A stretch of DNA of 64,000 nt. Origin: Parazoarcus communis. Its GTDB lineage: Bacteria; Pseudomonadota; Gammaproteobacteria; Burkholderiales; Rhodocyclaceae. The position numbers were made by a program, and so were the translations under genes. Location: NCBI RefSeq assembly GCF_003111665.1, contig NZ_CP022188.1, positions 3,162,001-3,226,000 on the forward strand. Reading direction: 5' to 3'. Shown here piece after piece: positions 39,699 to 48,755 of this stretch (positions are counted from its first letter, which is position 1; each line of letters opens with the position of its first letter). The notes under the pieces are model-generated. The model was not told where the DNA came from, made no database searches, and worked only from the letters and a program-made list of their open reading frames with translations.

Positions 39699-40343
39699 TC
39701 AGGGCGAGGTCAGTCCATTGCGAATCGCGTATTTCGTGAGCTCGGCAACGCTGTGAAGTTCGAGCTTGCGCATGATGTTGCGCCGGTGAACGTCCACCGT
39801 GCTCGTCGCAATGCACAGGCGGTCTGCGATCTCGGGGGATGTGTGACCTTCGGCGAGCAACTGCAGTACTTCGCGTTCGCGACGCCCGAGTTTCTCGCTG
39901 GTGCGCAGTGCTGCCGGCGTCTGGGTGCGCACGCTGTCGACCAGGGTGGCGGCCGCTTCGTTGCACAGGTAGGTGCGGCCCATTGATACCGCGCGGATTG
40001 CCCGCAGGAGCTCATCCCGGCCCGCGGATTTGACGACATAGCCCGATGCGCCGGCGTCGAGCATCTGCAGCACGATGCGTCGGTCGGAGTAGGTCGACAG
40101 GGCGACGACCCGGATCCCGGGCTGTTCGGCCAAGATGCTGCGCGTAGCCTCAATGCCGCCCATGACGGGCAGGCCGATGTCCATCAGTACGACGTCCGGG
40201 TGCAGCTCACTGGCGAGCTTAAGGGCGTCCAGTCCGTCGCTGCACTCTCCGACCAGTGCAAGGTCGAGCTCGCGCTCAAGGACCACCTTGAGTGCTTCAC
40301 GCAGAATCTTGTGATCGTCCACCAGCAGGATTCGAATCGTCAT
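39699..40343 (-). CDS. NarL/FixJ-family response regulator
   Basis: A 214-residue regulator. The receiver domain has the phosphoacceptor Asp55 (VVLMDIGLPV), and a LuxR-type helix-turn-helix follows (LGRREREVLQLLAEGHTS, STVDVHRRNIMRKLEL). The ATG at 40343 follows GGGAGGGG. It overlaps the 3' end of the kinase gene by 47 bases, so the two are a coupled two-component pair. It lies upstream of the SQR operon on the same strand and could control it, but this is only positional. Confidence 0.93.
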   Translation of the reverse strand: MTIRILLVDDHKILREALKVVLERELDLALVGECSDGLDALKLASELHPDVVLMDIGLPVMGGIEATRSILAEQPGIRVVALSTYSDRRIVLQMLDAGASGYVVKSAGRDELLRAIRAVSMGRTYLCNEAAATLVDSVRTQTPAALRTSEKLGRREREVLQLLAEGHTSPEIADRLCIATSTVDVHRRNIMRKLELHSVAELTKYAIRNGLTSP

Positions 40344-43188
40344 CCTGTTGCCCCTCCCTGATTGTGTCCCTTCTTCTTGCGGGGAATATGATTCTGATTG
40401 TGGCACCAGCCCCCGGTCTGCTGCTCACTTCCATATCGCCACCGATGAATTCAATGCGCTCCCTGACGCTGATGAGCCCAAAACCGCTTTCGCCTGCCGG
40501 ACAGGAAACGGCTGTCTCGTAGTCGAAGCCCCGGCCCTGATCAGTCACCGTGATGGAGATCCGGTTGCCCTCCTGACGATGGCAGTCAATGCTGGCGACG
40601 TTGGTGTCGGCGTGCTTGGATACGTTGATCAGCAACTCCCTGATTGCCCTGAAGATGGTCGTGCGCGCGGGCTCCTCCAGAACGGGCAGGTCGTCCTCCC
40701 GCTCGATGCTGACCGCCAGTCCGTATAGACGCTCCATCTCCTCGCTCAGCCATTCGAGCGCCGGCACCAGACCCAGGGTGCCCAGAATCGGCGGACTGAG
40801 GTGCAGCATCAGCGACCGTACCGAACGGTGCGCCTGGTCGATGAGGCCTTCCATTTCCGACAGTGCTGCCTTGAGTACGCCCCGTCGCTCGCTGCCCTCG
40901 AGGGATGTGAGTTTGATCTTCACGATGGCCAGGGTCTGGGCAAGGTCGTCGTGCAGGTCCCGCGCCAGCAATCGGCGTTCCCGCTCTTCACTCAATGCCA
41001 GCTCGGCCATCAGGGTCCGCAACTGCGCAGTGCGCTCGCGGACGCGCTGTTCCAGTGAGGTCGCCATCGAGCGCATCGCAGCCGTGGCGTTTTCAGAGGA
41101 GATCCTTGCCTCGGTAATGTCGCTGTAGGTAATCACGACACCGCCAATGTGATGATGCTCGGTGCGGTAGGGGATGATGCGGCGCAGGTACCAGTGCTCA
41201 TTCTGCGATTTGAACTCGGTTTGCACCGATTGCAGGTCTTTCAGTACCTGCGTGGCTTCATCGATGATTCCGCTGCCGAGGCCGGCAGTGGAAAAATCTG
41301 CAATCGGGCGGCCAATGTCGGTCGCGATGATGTTGCCGATGGATTTCATGCTCGGCGTGAGCCACTTGATCCGGAATTCACGATCGATGCAGACAGTGGC
41401 GATCTCACTGCTGGCCAGCAGATTGCGAATGTCGGCGTTGCTCGTCTGAAGCTCTGCGACCTTGTCCTGCAGTGTGCGGTTGGCGCCGTTCAGCGCCTCG
41501 TTGAGCGACTTCAGTCCGTCCCTCGATATCTCGAGTTCTTCGTTTGCGGACTGCAGTTCCGCGTTCATTGCGGCCACTTCTTCGTTGGAGATCTTCAGTT
41601 CTTCGTTGGATGTCGCCAGTCGCTCGATCACGCTCTGCAGGTCATCCCGGGTGGCGCGCAGTTCGCCCTCCAGCTGTTTGACCTGCGGGTCGCCGGCGGA
41701 CTTGGCGCTCGCAGGTGGGTTACCCGCGTTCTCGAACACGACCAGCAGGTAACGGCATCCGCTTTCGTCGGGTCCTGCAACGGGAACGACGCTGAAGCGC
41801 ACCTGGCGGTAGCCGTGGGCATCGCGCACGCGCGCATCATCGACAGTGACCGTCGTTCCTTCCTTGAGTGCCTGTCTGAGCGCACACCCGAGCCGAGACC
41901 GAAGGCCTTCGCGCGCTTGTGCGAGCACGTCGAGCGTCGGAGCGCCACGGGGCATCTGCAGGAAGTTCTCTGTCGGGCCGCAGAAATAGCGTGTTTCGAA
42001 GGTGGTGCTGACCAGCACCGCCGCAGGGGAGAACCGTTCCTGCAGCAGTTGACGGGTCAGACTCGCCACGTCCTCTTCCCGCGCCGGGGGCGTTTTGGCG
42101 CCGGGCGCTGTCGCTGACCAGCTGTCCGATCTAGTGGGCATGGGCACACCTGAAGTCTTGCAGCGCTCTCGGTGACGGTAAATGCGCCATTTTTTGGAAA
42201 CCGGCACGAACAGATCCGCGTGTTCTCCAGGGGTTTCAGCGCAGCCGAGAAAGAGATGGCCGCCTGGGTTCAAGGCAAAATCAAACGAAGAAAAGAGCGC
42301 CTGCTGGGTGCTGGTTTCGAGGTAGATCAGCAGGTTGCGACAGCAGATCAGGTCCACTCTGGAAACGGGTGGGTCGCTGATGGCATTCTGCACTCCGAAA
42401 ACCACGCAGTCGCGCACTTCCGTGCTCAGCTGATAACGACCATCCGGGTCGCACGGGACGAAGTAACGGGCGAGAAGGTCCGCAGCGACATGATCTTTGA
42501 TCTCTGCAGGATAGATTCCTCGGCGTGCCTGTTGCAGGGCGTCTTCGTTGATGTCAGTGGCGAACACCAGAAGTGGGCACTGTTTCTCCGCACGGCGCAA
42601 GGCGTCGAGGATCAGGATCGCAACCGAATAGGCTTCTTCACCCGTCGAGCAGGCGGGCACCCAGACCCTGAGCGTTGCGCCTGCGGGAGCGGTCGCGACC
42701 ATTGGCACAAGGACGTCGGTGTAGAGCACCTCCCAGGCCTCGGGATCACGGAAGAACACGGAAACGCCAATCAACATTACCTTGAACAGCGCTTCGCCTT
42801 CGTTCGGGTCCGAGTCGAGCATGCGCAAGTAATCCGGCAGCGCTTGCAGGCCATGCAGCCCCATGCGGTGACGGATACGGCTGATCAGCATGTCCTGCCT
42901 GAATTGACTGAAGTTGCAGGCATGACGTTGGTGGATCAACTCGAGAATCCGATCCAGGCATGCGCGGTCATCGCAGCCGGGCGGGGTGAGTGCGCATGCC
43001 ATGTGAGCGGACTGCGCCGCGCAATGCGCCCGGGCGTCAGAGCGAACCCCAGTCGTCATGCTGACCGAAGGCGGCGACGGCGGCCCGTCCTCCCCATCCT
43101 GTCGGCGTGGCACGGACCTGAGGCCGTCTTTCGCCGGTTCTGCTGCGGGGAGCGGGGCGGCGGAGGGCGCTGTATTGTTGTTTGTCAC
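40297..43188 (-). CDS. CheR methyltransferase-PAS-histidine kinase fusion
   Basis: A protein of about 960 residues. The N-terminal CheR domain has FRDPEAWEVL, VWVPACSTGEEAYS, FATDINEDAL and DLICCRNLLIYL. A coiled-coil helix and PAS domains follow. The C-terminal kinase is of the HisKA_3 type (ARDLHDDLAQTLAI, His near residue 745) with an ATPase domain (ELLINVSKHA, DQGRGFD). Unlike many CheB-CheR-PAS kinases it has no CheB methylesterase. I prefer the GTG at 43188 (AGGAAGGGA upstream) to the ATG at 43224. Confidence 0.88.
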   Translation of the reverse strand: MTNNNTAPSAAPLPAAEPAKDGLRSVPRRQDGEDGPPSPPSVSMTTGVRSDARAHCAAQSAHMACALTPPGCDDRACLDRILELIHQRHACNFSQFRQDMLISRIRHRMGLHGLQALPDYLRMLDSDPNEGEALFKVMLIGVSVFFRDPEAWEVLYTDVLVPMVATAPAGATLRVWVPACSTGEEAYSVAILILDALRRAEKQCPLLVFATDINEDALQQARRGIYPAEIKDHVAADLLARYFVPCDPDGRYQLSTEVRDCVVFGVQNAISDPPVSRVDLICCRNLLIYLETSTQQALFSSFDFALNPGGHLFLGCAETPGEHADLFVPVSKKWRIYRHRERCKTSGVPMPTRSDSWSATAPGAKTPPAREEDVASLTRQLLQERFSPAAVLVSTTFETRYFCGPTENFLQMPRGAPTLDVLAQAREGLRSRLGCALRQALKEGTTVTVDDARVRDAHGYRQVRFSVVPVAGPDESGCRYLLVVFENAGNPPASAKSAGDPQVKQLEGELRATRDDLQSVIERLATSNEELKISNEEVAAMNAELQSANEELEISRDGLKSLNEALNGANRTLQDKVAELQTSNADIRNLLASSEIATVCIDREFRIKWLTPSMKSIGNIIATDIGRPIADFSTAGLGSGIIDEATQVLKDLQSVQTEFKSQNEHWYLRRIIPYRTEHHHIGGVVITYSDITEARISSENATAAMRSMATSLEQRVRERTAQLRTLMAELALSEERERRLLARDLHDDLAQTLAIVKIKLTSLEGSERRGVLKAALSEMEGLIDQAHRSVRSLMLHLSPPILGTLGLVPALEWLSEEMERLYGLAVSIEREDDLPVLEEPARTTIFRAIRELLINVSKHADTNVASIDCHRQEGNRISITVTDQGRGFDYETAVSCPAGESGFGLISVRERIEFIGGDMEVSSRPGAGATIRIIFPARRRDTIREGQQDDDSNPAGGRSQDSA

Positions 43189-43751
43189 CCGATGTCCCTT
43201 CCTGCGCTGGACTGTTTTGCACATGAAACACCACGTGGGCGGTGCACGTGCTTGCGCTTATCTGCCGAAAGTAACAAATCCAGACGGCTCGCGCAGTACC
43301 TGAAATCAGGTAGCAGCGTTGAGGCCGGATTTCGACTCGCGCCGACCTGCGTTCTGTCTCCTGTGGTTCGGTTTTCTCTGTGCTCCGAATGAAGGGCGCA
43401 TCGTGTCGCATCGCAGCCTGGGTGCGCGCGTACCCGGTTTGAGCGCATTACAAGCTGCGGCTGATAATCAAAGTGACATTCTTTCCGGTCGCATGCCATG
43501 CAGGCATTGCGAAGGTGAGGACGAGGCGCCGGAACTGGACGGACTGGCAGTCACTACCATCGTCCCGGTAGCCCGAATTCGATCATTCAGGTATTACCCC
43601 GGTCGGAAATACACCCTAAGGTGAAGCAAACGGGTCGCTTGCGGGCGAACGCCGTTCCTGGGGCGTGAAGCCTGCAAGGTGGGGAAAGATCGGCCTGAGA
43701 CCGGATCATGTCCCATATATGGTCCGTCCGCGGACAATGGGAGGGGAATTC
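43189..43751. other. Long gap upstream of the CheR-kinase gene
   Basis: I find no credible gene here. Short plus-strand frames are Arg/Cys-rich shadows. The stretch should hold the promoters of the kinase gene (minus) and of the small exported protein (plus). A CCATATATGG-like sequence at 43713-43722 is the most AT-rich point. Confidence 0.45.
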
Positions 43752-44168
43752 ATGCGTTCTGGCAAACGGTTGTTAATACTGCTGAAGGATGAACCTGCGC
43801 AGGCACAGGAAGCCGGGTGTCTGCGGACTGGCAGTCTGTGCGCCGAAGGCGCTGATCGAGTGGTGCCTGCAAAGTCCTCGATCAGGCAGAGCGTCGTGCT
43901 GCTGGCATGCAGTTTCGCTCTTCTGGCCGGGCAGGCCGGTGCAGTGGTGGCAAGCCTTGATGCGCTGCCCGCCGAATCGTGTGAGCCGGAACATGCGGCG
44001 GATGACCCCACGCGTGAGAAGACGCCCAGGAGCGGGACGCAATGCCCGGCCCAGACTGCGGAGCCAATACCAGCGCCGACGCAAAATCCAAAAGATGTCG
44101 AGGAAGGCCGGCGCGTGGGCATGCTGATGCTCTTCCTGCACATGATCGGCGGCAGCAGGACGCAATGA
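43752..44168 (+). CDS. Hypothetical protein with one membrane helix
   Basis: A 138-residue protein. The ATG follows a strong ribosome site (GGGAGGGGAATTC). The body has one hydrophobic segment (SVVLLACSFALLAGQAGAVV), then a Pro/Thr/Glu-rich region with three Cys. I recognise no domain. The codon pattern is plausible, but expression is not proven by sequence. Confidence 0.5.
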   Translation: MRSGKRLLILLKDEPAQAQEAGCLRTGSLCAEGADRVVPAKSSIRQSVVLLACSFALLAGQAGAVVASLDALPAESCEPEHAADDPTREKTPRSGTQCPAQTAEPIPAPTQNPKDVEEGRRVGMLMLFLHMIGGSRTQ

Positions 44169-44194
44169 GCGTCATTGACACCTTGCGCTGACCG

Positions 44195-44449
44195 TTACTC
44201 CCACGCCCAGCTGTCTGCCGGAATCTTGAGAAAGACCTCTTCATCGGCGGCTGTGTTTGCCGAGAGTTCAAGCACGCCGCCCTCCTTGACACGCGCCCGC
44301 GTTCCGACCGCTCCGAGCAGCTCGGGCATTATCGATGGCCGCTGAGCAGCCGTCGGAAGCCATCCGAAATGTTCTCCCAGCAGCCCGAGCCAGGCGTCGA
44401 GCGATGGTTCGGACAGGCGGACGAGCTTGATGTCGATCTCACTGGTCAT
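44195..44449 (-). CDS. Small unknown protein behind a LexA-like box
   Basis: An 84-residue acidic protein (starts MTSEIDIKLVRLSEPSLDAW, ends FLKIPADSWAWE). I do not recognise it. An ATG three codons upstream at 44458 is also possible. A sequence matching the LexA operator form CTGT-N8-ACAG is about 75-90 bases upstream, so it may be damage-induced. Confidence 0.55.
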   Translation of the reverse strand: MTSEIDIKLVRLSEPSLDAWLGLLGEHFGWLPTAAQRPSIMPELLGAVGTRARVKEGGVLELSANTAADEEVFLKIPADSWAWE

Positions 44450-44523
44450 GGTGTTCAAGGCTGGCGATGAGCGTTCGATACCTGTTCACGTACGTGGGCT
44501 GAAAACAGCGGCTTGTTCTAAGG

Positions 44524-44539
44524 CTGTAAAAAAATACAG
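44524..44539 (-). promoter_or_regulatory. LexA-box-like palindrome
   Basis: CTGTAAAAAAATACAG matches CTGT-N8-ACAG exactly and continues as TACAGTA on its right side. It sits upstream of the small unknown gene at 44195-44449. The AT-rich centre agrees with known SOS boxes. Confidence 0.5.
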
Positions 44540-44596
44540 TATTTTGTTGCTGACCGCAATTCCCGGCACCATTAGTCTGATGTCGGACGTGCAAAC

Positions 44597-44642
44597 GCAC
44601 TCGCCCCGGCGGAAAGGCGAAGCTTCCCGGCGGGGCGAGTGC
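44597..44642 (-). terminator. Large hairpin after the cytochrome b gene
   Basis: Perfect 12-bp arms, GCACTCGCCCCG and CGGGGCGAGTGC, enclose a 22-base region that can pair further (GGAA with TTCC). It lies 30 bases beyond the cytochrome b stop and probably ends that operon's transcript. Confidence 0.6.
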
Positions 44643-44672
44643 AAAACCGCAAGACTGGCTGCAGATGCAGGG

Positions 44673-45284
44673 TCAATGCGTCTGGTCGGACTCCTCCCAC
44701 CCCGTGATCATGGCCTTGATGTGGGCGAAGACTGTATGCCCGGTGGTGGTGAGATAGACGTGGATGAAGAAGAAGGCCGTGATCATGAAGGCCCCGATCG
44801 TATGCGCCAGCGCAACCGACTCAAGCGACAGGTATTGCGCAAGACCGAGCTGCCCCCAGTTGCCGTAGAACAGATACAGCAGGCCCGACACCCAGATCAG
44901 CGGTGAGATGAAGGCCAGCAAGGCCAGGTAGGCCAGGCGCTGCAAGGGGTTGTGCTTGTGACGGGCGGTCTTGTGGAAGGGGTGCGGGCTGTTTCTGAAG
45001 ATCCCGATGGTGTAGTAGTTGACCATCGCCAGCACGTTCTTCATCGATGGAAGGTATTGCCGCCACTCTCCCGTCGTGAATTGCCAGAAGATGGTGAAGG
45101 CCCACAGCACCAGCAGCGACCATGCAGCCAGGGTGTGCACGCTCACGGCCTTGCCAAAGCCCAGCAATTCGTAGCTGCCGTGTATCTCGAAACCGGTGAT
45201 CATCATGATGATGATCAGCACAGCCTGCGACCAGTGCCAGAATCGTTCATAGCGCTTGTAGATGTAGATGCGTCCGGTGCTCAT
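44673..45284 (-). CDS. Cytochrome b561-type membrane subunit
   Basis: A 203-residue protein with four membrane helices and His residues placed as in di-heme cytochrome b subunits (YERFWHWSQAVLI, VSVHTLAAWSLLV, HTIGAFMITAFFFIHVYL). It resembles the cytochrome b of thiosulfate/tetrathionate reductases and hydrogenases. Its ATG overlaps the stop of the octaheme cytochrome gene by 4 bases. It should link the quinone pool to that periplasmic cytochrome. Confidence 0.9.
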   Translation of the reverse strand: MSTGRIYIYKRYERFWHWSQAVLIIIMMITGFEIHGSYELLGFGKAVSVHTLAAWSLLVLWAFTIFWQFTTGEWRQYLPSMKNVLAMVNYYTIGIFRNSPHPFHKTARHKHNPLQRLAYLALLAFISPLIWVSGLLYLFYGNWGQLGLAQYLSLESVALAHTIGAFMITAFFFIHVYLTTTGHTVFAHIKAMITGWEESDQTH

Positions 45285-46906
45285 TGTTCATGCCTCCTGC
45301 GACGGGTGACGATGCGGATCAGGCCATGCAGCAGGCCTGCGCCGATGGAGCCGGCGATGAGCATGCCGCCCAGCATGTCGATCCATTTGTTGTGATCACG
45401 ACCCGGAATGTAGATGTCCGTGATCTCGGCAAGGCGGCCGTCAGCGGAGCGGGTGTGGCATTCCTGGCACGGGACGGCTTTCTCCTTGGGCGCGACCATG
45501 TGGGTGATGAACCAGTTCATGCGGGTTTCGATGAAACCGAACTCGCCGCTGTAGGGAAGCTCCGCGTAATCCATGCCGGCCTTGATTGACTTGGCGTAAT
45601 CGAAGTTGCCCCAGAAGGCGGTATCGTCCTTGCCGTACACATGATTGACGACCAGGGTCTTGTTGATCTTGTCGTAGGGCTGCTTGCCGTGCATGACCTT
45701 GAACGGCCAGATGCGGGCATTGGGGTCCTTCGCCGAGCCCTCGACCGCGTTGAGCTCAAGGACCTTCGTGTCGTCGATCTTGTCGGTGATCGCGATCTGA
45801 TGAACCACGCCGTTGTACCACTTGTATACCGGGCGCACGTTCTCGCCGTACTCGAAGTCGCCTTTCTCGGCAGAGTAGATCAGATGCCCATGATCGTTCT
45901 TGATGAAGAGCGGCTTGCCGTCGGGTCCCCGCTTGCCGGCAGTTGACCAGTCCCAGAGCATCTTGGTCCCCAGGCCACCACGTGCGAATTCCGGAATGTG
46001 GCAGGTCTGGCAGGCGAGCTTGTCGGCATGCTGGTTGATCCGGGCTTCCTTGTGCGGTGCCACGCCGTGACAGGATTCGCATGTTGCCCGGTTGTGGTCG
46101 TCGTTGGGCAGGTCGAGCCCGTGCGTATCCTTCGGGTTCGCCGCGTAACGACTGCCCGAGGGCTGGTGTGCATTGAAGGTGTGGCAGTCAGCACAGGTCA
46201 TGTTGGCGCCATCAACTGCCATATGCACATCGAGCTCCCGGCTTGGCTTGATCAGTGAGCTGTCCAGATCCCCGTGTTTCACCGCGTCTCCGCCACCGCC
46301 GTTGAAGTGGCAGGCTCCGCAGTTTTCGCGCCCGGGCTGCCCGACATGCTGGGCGATCTTCGCCAGATCCGGCGGTTGTACGATATTGCCGCTGCCCTTG
46401 GGCATTTCGCGTGGATCGTACAGCGGGTGCCCGGCGTCGGTGGCAATCTTCTTGTAGGTGCCCGTCGTATCGTGGCAGGCCAGACAATCGACATTCTCCT
46501 GATTGGTGAAGTCGAAATCCTTGCCCTCCCAGCCATAACCGGCGTGGCAGCTTGTACAGCGCGGCTCATTGGAGATCGGCGAACCGCAGAAGTTGTTCGC
46601 GGCGAACTTCTTGCCGAGCTTCTTGCCTGTGGTCGGGCTCACCGCTTCCCAGGTCCAGTGAATGCTCTTCATCACCTGGTGCCCTGCCTTGTTGTGACAG
46701 CTGAGGCAGGCGCGGGTGACATCAGGACCCGTCGCGAAAGGGCCCTTCAGCGCTTCGAGCTGGCTATGGTCCGTGGTAACAGTCGAGGTCGAGGCGGACT
46801 TCGCTGGCTGAGCAAGCGGCACTGTCGTCGCGAGTGCGGGTGTCGGGCCGTGGAGCAGGGTGACCAGCAGGCCCGCTCCAAACAGTTTTTTCCAGTGGAT
46901 GTTCAC
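45281..46906 (-). CDS. Octaheme c-type cytochrome, tetrathionate reductase (OTR) family
   Basis: A 541-residue exported cytochrome with exactly eight CxxCH motifs (CLSCH, CTSCH, CLACH, CGACH, CADCH, CESCH, CQTCH, CQECH). A signal peptide starts it, and a C-terminal membrane helix (MLGGMLIAGSIGAGLLHGLI) anchors it. The GTG start follows AAGGAGACATC. OTR proteins reduce tetrathionate, nitrite and hydroxylamine in vitro, but their in vivo role is not settled. Together with the cytochrome b gene it forms a two-gene quinol-linked electron transfer module. Confidence 0.92.
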   Translation of the reverse strand: MNIHWKKLFGAGLLVTLLHGPTPALATTVPLAQPAKSASTSTVTTDHSQLEALKGPFATGPDVTRACLSCHNKAGHQVMKSIHWTWEAVSPTTGKKLGKKFAANNFCGSPISNEPRCTSCHAGYGWEGKDFDFTNQENVDCLACHDTTGTYKKIATDAGHPLYDPREMPKGSGNIVQPPDLAKIAQHVGQPGRENCGACHFNGGGGDAVKHGDLDSSLIKPSRELDVHMAVDGANMTCADCHTFNAHQPSGSRYAANPKDTHGLDLPNDDHNRATCESCHGVAPHKEARINQHADKLACQTCHIPEFARGGLGTKMLWDWSTAGKRGPDGKPLFIKNDHGHLIYSAEKGDFEYGENVRPVYKWYNGVVHQIAITDKIDDTKVLELNAVEGSAKDPNARIWPFKVMHGKQPYDKINKTLVVNHVYGKDDTAFWGNFDYAKSIKAGMDYAELPYSGEFGFIETRMNWFITHMVAPKEKAVPCQECHTRSADGRLAEITDIYIPGRDHNKWIDMLGGMLIAGSIGAGLLHGLIRIVTRRRRHEQ

Positions 46907-47141
46907 GATGTCTCCTTGGTTCCAGGGGCGCGTGCGCGTTGCGCATGCGCCCATCCCTCTACCGTCGTACGGTGGGTCCCGCGAGGTTGCTCAGCGAGCA
47001 GTGCCGGGCAGTCTGTAAAGAAGTAAATCTATTTGTTCTAATGTAGTTTTGAGCATCAGGGCGTGAAGCCGGTGCCTTGCGGTCTGCTGCAGTTAGAGAA
47101 CGCTGGCGTTGTCGCACGATGCGGCAACGCCAGCACGGAAA

Positions 47142-47441
47142 TCAGCCGAGGGTGTACAGCCGTATGGCCGCGAGCGCGACGCCGGCCAGACACGCAAGTC
47201 CGGAAAACAGCCAGCGCCAGGCGAAGAAGCGTGGCTGGAAGCCAACGCCGGTTACGAAGCCGGCACTCATTGCCCAGAACAGCGCCATCGCGGCCCAGTG
47301 GTCGGCACCGCCGCCGGGTGCGGCGAGCGCCCCCGGCCAGATGGTGATGCCGAGCATGATGGCGATGGCGGCGAGCAGCGGCAGCAACTGAATGCTGCTG
47401 CCCGGCTGCGCAACCGCCGGGTCAGTTTGCCGGTCGGTCAT
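47142..47441 (-). CDS. ybgE: Cyd operon protein YbgE
   Basis: A 99-residue membrane protein with three helices (LLPLLAAIAIMLGITIWPGAL, shortened; MALFWAMSAGFVTGVGF; LFSGLACLAGVALAAIRLY). It is recognised mostly by its position at the end of a cyd operon. It overlaps cydX by 20 bases. Its function in the bd oxidase is unknown. Confidence 0.82.
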   Translation of the reverse strand: MTDRQTDPAVAQPGSSIQLLPLLAAIAIMLGITIWPGALAAPGGGADHWAAMALFWAMSAGFVTGVGFQPRFFAWRWLFSGLACLAGVALAAIRLYTLG

Positions 47442-47574
47442 CGTCGGTGCCCGCCGGGCGGGATCCGCCGCCCCGGGCCTCCTCGCGTGCGGCTTCGTTC
47501 TCGCCCCACATGGCGTTCAGAATTGCCAGCAGGACGGCAAAGCCGATGCCCAGTACCCATGCGAAATACCACAT
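47422..47574 (-). CDS. cydX: Cytochrome bd subunit CydX (YbgT)
   Basis: A 50-residue protein with the hallmark N terminus MWYFAWVLGIGFAVLLAILN and one membrane helix. CydX stabilises the hemes of cytochrome bd. The ribosome site GAAAGGAGC precedes the ATG. The polar tail (GGGSRPAGTDDDRPAN) is longer than in E. coli and overlaps the ybgE start. Confidence 0.93.
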   Translation of the reverse strand: MWYFAWVLGIGFAVLLAILNAMWGENEAAREEARGGGSRPAGTDDDRPAN

Positions 47575-47597
47575 CGTGTGCTCCTTTCTCTATTGGC

Positions 47598-48740
47598 TCA
47601 GTAGGCCGAGTGTTCGTTTTCGCGGATGTAGGCGGCCGTGACCTTGCCCGACATCACCTTGTAGGCCCAGCTCGTGTAAATGATGATCAGGGGCATGAAG
47701 ATGATCGTGGCCCAGAACATGATGCCCAGCGTGCGATGGCTGGAGACGCTGTCCCACACCGTCAGGCTTGCAGCCGGCATGGTCGAGGACGGCATCAGGA
47801 AGGGGAACATCGACACCCCGGCCGTACCGATCACGCCCACGATGGCGAACGACGATGCAACGAAGGCGGTGAGCGTGCGGCCACGCGCCACCATCAGCAT
47901 GCCAACGGCGGTGCCGAGGTAGGCGACTGCCGGAACGATCAGCGTCAGCGGCATGTCGCGGTAGTTCGCAAACCAGGCGCCGCTTTGCTGCACAACGGTC
48001 TTCGACAGCGGGTTGGGCTGGGCTGCGGCATCGACGGCAGAGGTGATCACGTAGCCGAAGTTGCCCTGCGCCAGCCAGATACCGGCGCCAGTGAAGCCGA
48101 CCAGCATCAGCGCACCGAATACCAGCGCTGCGGTGCGCGCCCGGCGCTGGATTTCACCTTCGGTACGGTGCGCCAGATAGATCGCGCCATGGAAGGTGAT
48201 CATCGCCGTGCTCACCACGCCGGCAAGCAGCGCAAACGGATTCAGCAGGCCCCAGAACGACCCGGTGTAGTACGACACCAGGTTGTTGTCGAAGTGGAAG
48301 GGCACGCCCTGCAGCAGGTTTCCGAATGCGACGCCAAAGATCAGCGGCGGCACCGCACCGCCGACGAACAGGCCCCAGTCCCAGGTCGTCCGCCACGTGG
48401 TGTTGTGGATCTTGCTGCGGTAGTCGAAACCGACGGGGCGGAAGAACAGGGCCCACAGCACGGCCAGCATGGCCCAGTAGAAGCCGGAGAAGGCCGTGGC
48501 ATACACCAGCGGCCAGGCGGCAAAGATGGCGCCGCCGCCAGTGATGAACCACACCTGGTTGCCATCCCAGTGCGGTCCTACGGTATTGATCACGACACGT
48601 CGTTCTTCGTCGTTCTTGCCGACGAAGGGCAGCAGCGTGCCGACGCCCATGTCGTGACCGTCCATGATGGCAAAGCCCACGAGCAGTACGCCCACGAGAA
48701 TCCACCAGATGAGTTTCAGGGTCGGGTAATCGAAGATCAT
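47598..48740 (-). CDS. cydB: Cytochrome bd ubiquinol oxidase subunit II
   Basis: A 380-residue membrane protein, normal for CydB. The start is MIFDYPTLKLIWWILVGVLL. Family strings include GFAIMDGHDMGVG and GPHWDGNQVWFITGGGAIFA. It pairs with CydA to form the quinol oxidase. It lies 15 bases after cydA and 23 before cydX, in one operon. Confidence 0.97.
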   Translation of the reverse strand: MIFDYPTLKLIWWILVGVLLVGFAIMDGHDMGVGTLLPFVGKNDEERRVVINTVGPHWDGNQVWFITGGGAIFAAWPLVYATAFSGFYWAMLAVLWALFFRPVGFDYRSKIHNTTWRTTWDWGLFVGGAVPPLIFGVAFGNLLQGVPFHFDNNLVSYYTGSFWGLLNPFALLAGVVSTAMITFHGAIYLAHRTEGEIQRRARTAALVFGALMLVGFTGAGIWLAQGNFGYVITSAVDAAAQPNPLSKTVVQQSGAWFANYRDMPLTLIVPAVAYLGTAVGMLMVARGRTLTAFVASSFAIVGVIGTAGVSMFPFLMPSSTMPAASLTVWDSVSSHRTLGIMFWATIIFMPLIIIYTSWAYKVMSGKVTAAYIRENEHSAY

Positions 48741-48755
48741 GGTTTTGGCTCCTGA

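Noticed and set aside
46907..47060. FNR box before the octaheme cytochrome gene
   Set aside because: TTGAGCATCAG near 47050 lacks the TTGAT-N4-ATCAA form.
47109..48755. 548-residue plus-strand open frame across ybgE, cydX and cydB
   Set aside because: Composition rich in Arg, His and Gly without motifs; the minus strand holds the recognisable cyd genes.
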